Positions 1-12,300 of a stretch of DNA of 36,230 nt are shown in pieces. Position 1 is the first letter of the stretch. Each line of letters begins with the position of its first letter. Below the pieces are notes generated by a model. It saw only the letters and a program-made list of their open reading frames with translations. It was not told the origin of the DNA and ran no database searches. The position numbers were made by a program, and so were the translations under genes. This stretch comes from Plakobranchus ocellatus (lineage: Eukaryota; Mollusca; Gastropoda; Plakobranchidae). Location: contig BLXT01005881.1 of NCBI GenBank assembly GCA_019648995.1, positions 152,888 through 189,117 on the forward strand. Direction: 5' to 3'.

Positions 1-61
<61 letters not shown>
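1..61. repeat. (GA)n microsatellite
   Basis: A nearly pure GA dinucleotide run at the left edge, with one T interruption (position 32), followed by GATGATGATG. It lies in the intron upstream of the first visible exon (bases 1-275). The rest of that intron is AT-rich and holds nothing else that I recognise. Confidence 0.95.
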
Positions 62-66
<5 letters not shown>

Positions 67-275
67 GATGAGATTAGTGGAGATGGTTTTAAATTTTTTA
101 CGACAGAGGGACACTTATTTGTTTTCTTAATTGTGTTAAGATATTATAAAAAATATAGATTTCAAAAGGATGTAAAATCAAAGAATAAATGTTCATTAGT
201 TTTTTAAAATGTGGACTATTATATTACCTGTACTAATATTTGTAAAAATCTCAAATCTTTTTGCACTTCATTCAG

Positions 276-360
276 TGGCAAAGTCGTTGGTCCAACATTC
301 AATTTTGATGTTGCCAAGTTGAAGTTTGGAACAGTCCCCTTTGGATTTCTGAGCTCTCAG
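276..360 (+). CDS. HYDIN: HYDIN exon 1 of window
   Basis: Acceptor TTCATTCAG before 276, donor GTACTT after 360. The first base completes a split codon (phase 2) and the exon ends on a whole codon. It encodes residues 1-28, starting GKVVGPTFNFDV and ending FGFLSSQ, which is the first strands of an ASH domain (hydrophobic-x-FG pattern, here LKFGTVPFGF). It continues directly into exon 2, where the human protein has the same junction (FGF...CxLNNTS). The next intron (361-978) carries the CAT microsatellite and poly-A/T runs. Confidence 0.9.
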
Positions 361-3300
361 GTACTTTTTGTTATTTGGTTTTACATGACTGTTGTTCATA
401 ATGTTTCTCTTTAATTGTGATGCTATCTTCACTATCATTGTAAACACCATTGCTGACATTGTTATCCTCATCAACAGCAAAAGGAGCAGAATTGTAGTCA
501 TTATGACCGCTATTGTGATTGACTCCATCATCATTTCCATCATCATCATGATCATTATTGTCATCATCATCATCATTTTTTTAATGTATGTATTTGTATC
601 ACAGGAAACTGTCAAGTTCCTAGCATTATCCGGGTTTTTTTTTTTTAATAAACAAGTGTAAAAAAAAAACCCAACCAAATGGTATAATTTTTTTTGTAAC
701 TGTGTCACTGAGAAAAAAATGCTGTTGAGACTATATTCTGGTAATAATTTTTAATTAGAAATTGCTAGTAGAATTCTGCTGTAACAGTGTCTAATTTAAT
801 AAAGTTTTTATTTAAAATGATATTGCTATCATGAAAAATATCACTTTTAAATTTTCTTCAGTTTCTTCTCTATGTACATCAACACTAACTATAAAAGCAT
901 TTTGTTTTAAATACTGAAACTTATCCTTGTCCCAGCATGTTTATTGGGAGCAAATTCTTTTATGCTTTTTTTTTGCAGACGTGCAATTTAGTGAATACCA
1001 GCCTTGTGCCAATGGTGTTTCACCTGCGAGTTCCTGGAGATGGCCTCAACAAAAGTGTATGCTGTACTCATGACATTGCTGATTCTCCTTTAGAACCTGG
1101 CCCTCAGCCTATGCATGACCCCAAGGAGTTTGAGATTGTGCCTGCAAATGGTGTGATTCCACCCCAGAGTGAGATCAAAGTAAGTCATGGAGTTCTGGAT
1201 GTATAAAACTCTGAGAGTTTAGGGAGTGTAAAAGTCTGGATTAAATATTATCTGTATTAAAATATTGTTAGTCTCACCACAGCTGAAGACATTCTCTGAA
1301 AACAGCTATTTTAGGAGAAAGTGATTGGAAACATGATAAATCAGTTAGCAGACTTTATACTAATCAAATGATAATGAAGGATTTTTTATATAAAATATCC
1401 AGAACTTTCTAATCCTAATAATATTAACTTGTTCCAGCATGAAAGTCTCTTGCTTTGTGGTGACATTAGACAAATCTGTTTTGCTCTAATATATTTTTGC
1501 CAATAAATCTCTTTCTAATCCTCTAATGTTAATTTGTTCCTGCATTAAAGTCTCTTGTTTTTGGGTGATATTAGACAAATCTGTTTTGCTTTAATATATT
1601 TTTGCCAATAAATCTGTCCTGGTAGCAGTCCTAGTGAGTTGAAATTTTGTAATAGCATTTTTCTTCCTGGAACAAGCATCAGTTTTGATCGGTATAAAAT
1701 TTTTTAAATTTAAAGATGTTAATGATATAATTATTCACAAACAAAATCCCTGGTTTATAGTTCCACTAAAAAAAAAAAAAATGCTGTCTTAATATTTCAA
1801 AAAATGCTACAGTGAAAATAATGCAAGAGTTTTATCATTTTATAAGTTTTGGCCTGTTTCCCATGCATATTATGTTGGCACTACTTTTTATATTTGAAAC
1901 TTTTAATCCTTCTCTCTCGCGTGAAACTTTGGATAGCAGTTTGTATTTTACTAGTTTCCACAACATAATTAATATGTAGGGAGTGAACAGATCTAGACCA
2001 TGTTGCAGTGTGGAAGAAATGTGAGATAATTTAGGCTGAAAGTATTCAATAAAGCAAGGCTACTGCAGAGTCTGTCTTTTAAGGCTGTTTTTGTAATCTG
2101 ATAGAGGGAGAAAGAGAGAGAAAGAGAGCGAGAGAGAGAGAGAGAGAGAGAGAGAGGAGGAGGAGAGTGAAAGAGAGCAAAAAGAGAGAAGTCAGGGAGA
2201 AAGCAAGAAGAGACAAAAGAGAGAGAGAGGAGACAGTGGGGGACTGAGAAGGGAGAGAAAGAGAGTAGAGGGGTAGAGTGAGAAAGAGAGACAGAGGAGA
2301 CAGTGGGAGAGCAAGGAGAAAGATGAGGCAGAAAGAGAGTGAGAAGAAAGAGAAGAGAGAGAGATGTTACTGATAGAAAGAGAGAGTTAAAGTGAGAAAG
2401 AACGAGAGAGAGAGAGAGAGAAAGAGGGAAATTTAGAAGAGAGACAGATTAGAGAAAAGGAGCCTGAGAAAAGAGGGAGAGAAAGAGTGAGAAGATAGAA
2501 GTGAGTGATAGAAAGAGAAAGAGAGAGAGAGAGAGGAAGTGAGAAGAGTGAGAATGGATTTAGAGCAAGAGAGAGAGAGAGAGAGATCAATATTCAGATA
2601 TTCAAACAAAATTGGGTGAAGCTTGATATTTAAAAGCAATGAGTTGAAGTGCCTTTGATTCTTAATATAGATATTAAAAAAAAAAAAATGTTGACACATT
2701 TATTTCTAAAAAAATACAGTCCAATCAAAGAAAAAGGAATATTTAAAAAGACAATTCGATTGTCTTTATGTGAGGCCACCAAAGCAGATCAGTCAAAAGA
2801 TAGATTTGGAAAGTTTGAGTTACAGTTTTATGTCCGAGCTTAAAAAGTTGATTTTGTATAGAAAATTAAACTATGCGTCCATCCTGATTGTGTCAAAACA
2901 TAAGTTGTTTTGAAGATTTATATCATTTCCCTTTACTTAATAAGTTTTTGAAGAGGCACAGGTACAGAAGTATCCACAATAACTTGTGGCTGATTTTTAT
3001 ATGTATTTTGGCCATCCTCGATTTTGTGCTGCTGTTGAATTGACTATAGCTTCAAAAATAGAGACGCTTTTTTTTTTTTAGAACAATACAGATTCAATAA
3101 TAGCAAAATTTCTCCAGTTAAAGCTGTTTTCACTCTTTTGCAGCTGTAAAAATTAATGAAATCTTTTCTTTGATGTTTCCCTTAAGATAGATACAGATGA
3201 GGGTTATTTAAATAATACATATTTTGAAAAGTTTTGTTGGTGTTTTGCAAATACTCCAGATGAAAAGAAAATTTGGGAAAGCTACTTCACTATGCACATT

Positions 3301-6300
3301 AAAATATTTCAAAATTTTACAAAATATCTTTCAATAAAACTTTAAGTCTATCATAATGGGTTTCCTTTCAAGTAAGAAACCTTTCCAAAAATTGAGCATC
3401 TTTTGTTTAGAAGTAATGATATGCATTCTTTGTCCTAAATGCATTTTTGATTCTTTTTTCCAATTTTTTAAAAAAGAGAAAATATACTTACTTTACACTG
3501 CTAAACAGATTCTCTCTTTTTATTGGCTTTATTTCAACCCTTTACAGGTGACAGTGAACCTTGTACCAAACACTGTGAAAAAATTTGATTTGGCACTTGT
3601 GGTTGATGTTGAACGGGTTGGTGAGGAAATCATGGCATTGCCCATCTCAGCCAGGTAGTTTTACTTATAAAATGTTTATACTGATACTTAGATATTGAAA
3701 TCATATCAATAAGATAGATCAAGTAAATTTTTTTAAAAAGTTTTAACTTCTGATTGAAAAATACTTCCTATCTGATCAGTTTTTATTCTGTGTTAAATAC
3801 ACAAGTACCTGCATTTTTTTCTCTGAATAGAAAGAAAAAAGCTCAAATAAATACAAAAAAATTATACTTTCAAATAATTACAGCTCAAAGTCAGCTGCAA
3901 CTCCCCCTCTTCAATAATTGAGATATTTAAGAATGACTTGATCCTCAACAGAGCCATGGTACCTGACATAAGCAACTTAACACCTGTTCTGAACTATGGC
4001 CGCTGCTTCTTGCGACATCCATACGAGCATCGCATTCGTTTGCACAATGACACTGAACTTGCGGCCAAATATGAAATTATCCCTCAAGAGGAGATATCCT
4101 CTGGCATGCCCCCCATATCTTACCAGAGTCCTCAGCCTAAGGTGATTCACATGCTGTCGTTATTTTGAGTACTTAAAATATTTACTATCAAGATTCAAAT
4201 CTGAAGTTCCAGAGATTTCATATTTGAGGCACAAAATTCAGAAAAAGTAAAAAGAGTATATTTGTCAATGGTTTAAAGTTGAAAAAGTTGATTACTTGTT
4301 TCTAAGTTTTGCTGTACATGGAATATCCATTATAAAGCTCTCCTTCGTTTTTTTGTTCCAAGATTTAAGGGTTTCTATGTTTAACATGATTCAAGGACAG
4401 ATTAAATGTACTGTAAATGCTGATAGTTTCCTGAGATGTTTGTTACTCATTACTTTGTCCATTTAATGCTTCTTCTGCAGGGTATCCTTGCCCCTCATTC
4501 TGTAACAGACGTTCCACTCTTGATTAAGGCCAATAATCTAGAGGATCAAGAAGTGCCTTGCCTTGTGCAGATTTTTGGCAGCCAGAGTCAACCCATTGTG
4601 AGTAACTTTGGCTCGCTATTTTCAGCAATGAATATCCATTTGCCTTGTGCCCAACACATGTTAAGCGAACAAAGCAAAAGCAAGCTAACCTTTGAAGCTC
4701 ATCTATCTAAATAATAAAACAAAACAAAAAAAAAAGGGGCAAATCATTAGTGAAACTCGCCAACTTCATAAGTCAGAATGGAAAATGATTCAGGAGACTA
4801 AAAAGAAAAAAGCCCCACCCAATCTAAATCTTTAGGTAAAAATTATATTTATTTTTGCTTGAGATAACCATGTATGAATTACTAAAGGATAGTCATGCAA
4901 TATAAAAAGCAAAACTGTGGTTACTTCCTTAAATTCTTACATGTACATACACATACCTTTACAGACAACTTTGCTTTAAATAAAGATAAGCTTTGTTTTT
5001 TGTGTGTATGCCTGTGTCTTTTGGATTCTTTTTTTGTGAGTAAAAATATTTTTAAATAGGCTTTTTAGTAAGAGGAATAACTTTACATGTATAGGTATTA
5101 AGTAATCTTTTTTCAAAAATCTTCTCAGAGGAATTTTGGGTAATCTACTCATGCTTGTTTGAAGAAATCTTAATGATGGAAAATCTGCAAAAGGGCTAGA
5201 TCCAGGTTTTATAAATGAAAACCAATCAAATTGCAGGGTCTGAGAGGCCTAACACATTATTCATGACAATTTATTAAAAAAAAAAACATTTGTTATATTT
5301 TGAATTAATAATTTTATTAGAGTCTAATAACACTGTCACAATTTAACAGTTACTCTAGAGAATTTCTTCTTAGTTTTGTTTAAATTTCATGATTCAATTT
5401 TTGATTGAAAATTAAATAGTAAGTTGGCCACAATTTATTTTCTGGATTTATATAAGCAATTTTAAAGGTTCAGGAGCTTTGATGATTAAAACAAATATTT
5501 TATTTAGTCTGTCCTCTTCAGCCATAACAGCGCTTATGGCAAATTCTTTTCCAAAAGAGTTCAAGACCATAACAATTTGCTTTGCTACTTTTTTGGGCTA
5601 AAGACATGTCTTTCATATCATGTTTACCGATTTGGAAACAGCCACGAGAAATTATGCCCTGTTTTTAAAAATTGAAATCCCAATTTAATATTTGCAGGCT
5701 GTTCATGTGATGTGTGTGGGTGAAGGTCCTGTGGTCAATGTCAGCCCACTTGCCTTGGACTGGGGTGATGTTGCAGTTCTCACTGATCTGGAGCAAACCA
5801 TAGTCCTCTCAAATGAATCCTTCATACCTGCACAATTTACTGCACATATGGTAATACAAGGCTGCAAACATTTGTTTTGAGACCAGTCTCAATGGGTTTG
5901 ACATCACAGAGAACACTTATAACAAAAATGAATTAAAAAATTCTCTTTTGTTCTTCGAAGTACTTTGTTGAAAAAAGTCTATGGTCCCATATCATAGCTC
6001 AAAATCAGCATAACTCTATCTAACTTTTGTCATTGCAAACCTCACAAAAAACAGTTTCAGGCTCTTTCAATGGCTTTAAATGTTCAAACTTCCAACTCAT
6101 TTGTACCAGTTCTAAAATATATTTATACATATATATATATATTATATAATTATATGTATTTTCCCTATGACAGTTCAGATCACTTTATACATAATCTGAA
6201 ACTAGATATTAAAAAAATGATGCATTTTTCAGTTTCAGTATTTTGAAGATTAATAGAATATAATTCTGTGACATTTGGAATTACATTTACTTATTTTTTT

Positions 6301-9300
6301 CATGCCATTTTATTTGGATTTTGGGAATGGAGATAACTTGTGTTAGGCTATGAGGTAGGCTACAATATTACACTACAATATTTAGCATCTAATCACAAAG
6401 TTCTTTGAAAGACCCTTAAATGTGCATTAGGATTACAGTGTGTATAGGAGACACACAATAAACAGGATGATTAGTTCTTTAAATTAGTATTGTTTGGTTC
6501 CTTTAGGGGTAATTCATGCATTTGTTTTTGGTTTCTTTATCACCGCACACTGTTTTATTACCATAAAAAAAACTGGAGGAGCAGCATTAAAATTTAATGA
6601 AATTTGATTCTTGACTTCGATCAAGGTTTTTCCTTTTGCATGGGGGGGGGGGGAGCAGAGAGGGTATAAAATTATTATTCCCCCTGCATTTTAAAATGCC
6701 AGGGATTATTTATATAGTCATTAACTATTGTTCACTTAAAAAAAAGTGTTCAGGAACAGGCAACATAATCACCACAGCACACATCCAGGCATTGAAAGAG
6801 AAGTAAAATGGGACAGAGGACTTAGGCCTGGATTACAACTATGTCTTGCCAATCTCATTTGTTAAAACCAACCATTAATGAAGCTGCCAACGATGGCTCT
6901 TGGTTGCCCAATTCATAGTTTTATTGGAGCAATGCATTTAGGGGGTATAAACTATACAGTAAGAAATCTCTCGGACAATAAAACTAGCAAAGCACATGAT
7001 TGATTGATGAGTTGTTCAAAATAAAAATTTCTTTTTGCCTTTGTGTTTCAGCTGAGACCCCACACAGTGTTTAGAGTGAGTCCATGTGAGGGTTTAATTC
7101 CTCCAGAACAGGCCCTTACTCTGACAGTTACAGCCAATCTAGATGATTGTGTCAGGTAGGTTTTTTTCTTTCTCATTTATTTTTATTGTCTTTTTTTTTT
7201 TAAATAAAAAAGTCAGTCAAACAGTTGCATTTAAAATAATATATTCTTACTGTCTTAAGTGTTAAATGAGAGAAATTAATTTGATTAAGTTGCTATTTTG
7301 TGTAAAGTTGTGTAGCATTTTATGCCAAAACTCATTTTTTAATACTAATTTAAAGCAACACATATTTTGCATGACTAGTACTTTTGCCCCTCATTAGAAA
7401 GTCTTTTTTTTTTTGCAGCCAAAGATATGGTATTTGCATAAATAAAATTACTTTGATTGCACATTTTTTTGTTTGAAGGTTTCAGGATAAGCTTCAAATC
7501 AATTTCTTGGACAGCCAGGCTCGTCTCATTCCCCTTCAAGCCTATGGCAAAGGCACAACCATTGTGTCAGATCCTCCACTTGGGCCTCTTCTAGACCTTG
7601 GACCAAACTTCAGGTGAAAGAGACTTCTTGTGAGAATGATGAAACTTAAAATTCAGGAGAGAACGATGGGTTAAGATGTATATTGGGTGAAAATTTCAAA
7701 CTTTTATTGTACACAATGTGAAGACAAATTTATGATTTCTCTACATTATCTCATACTGAATTATCCCTAGATGCCTATCTATCCGTTTTATGTTCTTTGC
7801 AGTGGGAAGAGTGAAGGCAAACTCAGTAAAGGTAGACAGAGAATAACTTTCATTAAAAGTTTTAATATGGACAATGAGGGTTGGTATCAACAATAGCTTT
7901 ATAAGGTTAAATGAGAACAGATTTGAGTGGAGGATCATGATTGCCCATCTTTGTCCCAGACAAAGCCCTAAAGTTATTTAGACATTTCATATTTTTCCTG
8001 TGGATCTTCATGCCTTTTTGGTGGAGAATCCTATACTGCAGATACACTGATTGTCCATTTTCTGTTGTGCAAATCTTGTAGTCCTTTCATGTATTTTCCT
8101 CCTTACCCTTGCGCCCCCTTCATTTTCTCCACCCAACACAGTTATTTTTTTAAACTGATGCTATACAATTTCCTTGCTATCTCATCCCCCTTTCTTATAT
8201 GGCACCTGCTTTGTAAATGCCTCTCCCCTCCCCTCTTACCAATCTCTTTCCACTATCCACTTATGTATATTCACTTTTTCACCATCAAACACTTACTCCA
8301 TTGTATGAATTCCTTTCTCAACCAAGCCCTCTTCACCTTTTCTCCAGAACTGCCCCAGTCTTTCATTTTACTCCTCCCCCACCCTTTCCTCATCTCCTGA
8401 TCTGCCATAGGTGTATGTATTTTGTATACTAATATTATTATTTTCTCATTGTTTCTGTAGAGTAATGGTAACTGATGAAGTCAAAAGAAAGCTAAAATGT
8501 TTTTCATGTATATATAAATCTTTTTTCTTTTGTTGAATAGAAATTTAAGTTTGTGATCGATTATATTTATGCACACAAGTTCATATTTTTTAAAGGTTTT
8601 ATTTTTTAACTTATTATTTTCTTTTTTCTAGCAACCGTCAGTTGTCTAAACACTTTAAACTGACTAACAAAGGGCGGCGCCTCCAACAACTTGTTTGGCT
8701 TACAGATGGTTACATCCCTTTGTCAAAGGCCAAGAAAGAGAAGCTGAGAAATAGCAATGACCTAAAGAAAAAAGTAAGGGACTTGTGTTTTAATCAAGAT
8801 GTATTTATTTATCATGGTTAAAATAATAATTTTTACAGCTATAAGCTTTTAACATGCATTTAAAGTTAACTCTGTTCTTCAGCATTTGCCATATAATTTA
8901 ATTTGCTACTATTAATGACCTTTGTCATTGTTAGGAAAATGCATATGTAGATAAACCTATAATGCCCTTACTATACAGTCAGCTCTCCCCCCCTGCCCCC
9001 AACTACTAATACATATGATCTAGTATTGGGCACATTTGAGGTACTCTTAATTTATTTATCATCTAATTTTTTTTTCTCTCAAAACCTACTCAGCCTCAGG
9101 GTCAGGCTGTTGCAGCAGACCCTCCACAGCCCATTTTCCAACTGACTCCTAACAGGATGGAGTTGCAACCAGGTGATTCAGTGGACTTCAACATAGAGGG
9201 ATTTGTTGATGGGTAAGTGTTTAAAGAAAGCCGCTCTTGCTTTGCATCATCTACATGAATCTGCCTGGTCAAATAAAATTTTTTTTTTTATAATTAGACA

Positions 9301-12300
9301 TATTGCAAGACAAAGTAGCTCAATACTGTGTCACAATAAAATGCAAATTAACTTTGGGAGAGCAATCTATTTTATGTGAGGAGATAACTCAATACTGTTG
9401 CCTGTACTTATGCTTTTTATCATAAGGATTCAATAGATCTAGTAAAGTTATTTTTAATTTTTTATTTCTACATCATCATAAATGACTCCATAAGTAACCT
9501 TCAAGTGGATGACATCACAAGATGAGATTGACAACTCCTTAGATACCATTAGGCTTATGACATGACAAACAACATAGAACACCCTAAATACAACACATTA
9601 AAGAAGTAAATATGGCAGTATATATTTCATTACACTCCTTACTTTGAGCTGCATCAAATAGATCAACAGAAAAATGAGCAGAGTTTATATAAATGCATAA
9701 ACATTACCATATCAAACTAATTAAGTTGAATTATTTGAATAGGTAATCTTAAGCCAAAATAAAGGACATTACTAAGGTAACTATAGAAATTTATTAAATC
9801 CATTTCTTATTTGTAAGCTGAACAAAGTGAAAATATTAACTGTAAATAACCTAAACAGATTTGAATATTTATGTGGCAGTTTATGATCTTTGTTATAGCT
9901 TGAAAAGTAAACGTTTGAGACTAAGTTTAATGATTCTGATTGATCAAACAACAGCACCAACATAGGAATTGATTATAAAAGGGTAAAGTAAAAATCTCTT
10001 AGTCATCATGACCCTGATCCCAAATGGTCTACATATTGACTTTTAATGAAAGCTCTGAACAAAAGTTTAATAATGACTTGCTTTTCTATGACAGAGTTTT
10101 CTGTAGGGTTTTTTCTTTTTCAATTTATTATTATTTTAGAAAACTATCTGGTCTGTTCATTGTAATACACTCAACATATGAGACCAGGTGTATTCTGCAG
10201 TTGTTATGTTTATGAGATATTCAATCCTTTTTAAGCATGTGATGTTTATGTTATTTTATTCTTTATACCAGCCCTCAGACTGTGAAGGAGACTATTGTAT
10301 GTCATGCTATCATAGGACGCACTGGAGGGAAGACACCCATCATAAGCGTGGATGTAAAGGCTGAGTTTGTAGAGCCACTCCTCAACTTCTCAACCAAATG
10401 TGCATTTTTCAGAGTTGATAAGGTAGCGCAGAAGTTTCAAGTATTATTTTGTACATATTAAGCCCATTTGGTTAAATTTTTAACAAATTTCAAGGTTCCA
10501 CATAAAAACATTTCTATTTGTAAAACCACATTATCTGTTTAAAATTTATCAAGACATTTTATAAATGGTATGTTGCAATTTGAGTTTTCAGTATTTTTTA
10601 GTGTATTTTTTATTTTTGTCATCATAAAGACATTTCACTTTTTTTTCTTCTTGTGGATATTTTAATTTTTAATGCTTGTATTCAGAGGTAAAGGGAAGAA
10701 GTGCATGCGCTTTTCCTGAGATCTCTTTATATGTGTAAACTATTAAAAAAACATTTCAAAGAAATAGTTTTATCCTTTTAGATCCTCTTTGAGTTTTATG
10801 AGAACAAATACATTTCTTTTACCGATTGGATATTAAAGAATTTGATTTGTGCAGGAAGGACAATTTTTGTCTGGGCTTTCTAGTTCTTTGTTATTATAAT
10901 CATGTCAATTTTTTTAAAATGTGGAAGTAATTATTAAAAATAAAAACCCTCAGAATTTTAAGGTGCCTGAGATTCAATGAAGGAATATCGCTTGCGTTGC
11001 TTCAACCATCCTACAGGAGATAAAAAAAAAAATATCTGTTTCTTATATCCCATAATGAATTTTTCCCCTAAAATCTGTTTTTAACCTCCAACAGAAGATG
11101 TTACCTGTAGGTCTATTTTTAACATCCTGCAGTAAATTTTTACCTACAATATATGTTTTCAACATCACACAGGAACCAGGAGATGAATTGCACGTGGAAC
11201 AGAAACAGCTTGTGATGAACAATGTGTCAAGTCTACCATTAACTGTGGGTTTAAAGCTGGCTTATCCATTCAGCATGGTCATTGGAGAAGAGAAGCTGTA
11301 TGAAACAGTGAGTTTTGCAATTTGATGTGAGCTTTGAAATAAACTTGAGTTTGAAAAGCGAGTGAAAAAACAAACAAACTGTTGACAGTATTATAATTTT
11401 TCAAAAGATTACAGTCTTTGTTTAGTACTTAAGTTTCTGTACCAGTTTTTTTTTCAGGTTTATTTAAAAGAAAACTTCTTGTAACAAAATGAACATTGTT
11501 TGATTCAATTAAAAAAAAAGAAGAAAAAAAAATATCTTCAGAGTTGAAGGGCAAGGAGTCTTTATTGCTCCTAGAAAGCATTCTCAAAAAGTATTTTATC
11601 CCTTTTTTTTTAATCCAGTGATGCAACATTGAACACTGATATCAACTAGAATCTGGGATAGGGAAATAAAATGGGTAGCATGCCTTCATGTTGCACATTA
11701 ATGATATCTGTAATACAGAGAACATTTGCATTTTTTTTCTTTCTTTTTTTTTTTTTTATATTTGATCTTTGATTGGAAATGCTTAGCCTTTTTTTTTTTT
11801 TGCAGTTTTTGGTTATGTGAGGGCAGGGACTTAACCTGTCATGGCATTATTTTAATACCCCATAATTATGAAGCAATGTGTCTTTTACATTCTTTTTAAC
11901 TGATGAAAATATCATGAATACATGGGTATTACTTGTGTGCTATTTTAGGAAGTGTGTTTGGCCTCCAGTGATGTGTACTATCTGGTCATTGAATTTGATC
12001 CTAAGTTTAAGGATGACTGTCACATTCGTACCATAGATGAAATTTTGCACATCACCTACAAGGAACATCCTCACATTGTAAGTCTTTATCTGCTCCTGTA
12101 CAAAAATCAAAACCATGTACAATGATTATCATTATTTTCTGTTAGTTACATATGAAACCATATAGCAATGTTGTTCAACTTACCAGCTTGATATGTGTAC
12201 TGTACATTCAACTACAATGAAAAATCTTAAAACTCTCCCAAATGAGTCACAAGCTGAATTTTAAATATCTTAGATATAGTTTAATCTTAAACTTCGTTTA

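Noticed and set aside
268..708. 146-codon methionine-rich antisense frame
   Set aside because: It is the reverse reading of a CAT/ATC microsatellite and poly-T sequence, overlaps HYDIN exon 1, and has no domain.
2387..2699. Antisense Ser/Leu/Phe-rich frames over the purine tract
   Set aside because: Artefacts of GA-repeat composition (CTCTCT read as Ser/Leu); no splice or coding context.
8065..8432. Two overlapping frames of 111 and 71 codons in the exon 8-9 intron
   Set aside because: Low-complexity translation of C/T-rich DNA; the HYDIN frame already joins exon 8 to exon 9 with matching phase and homology.
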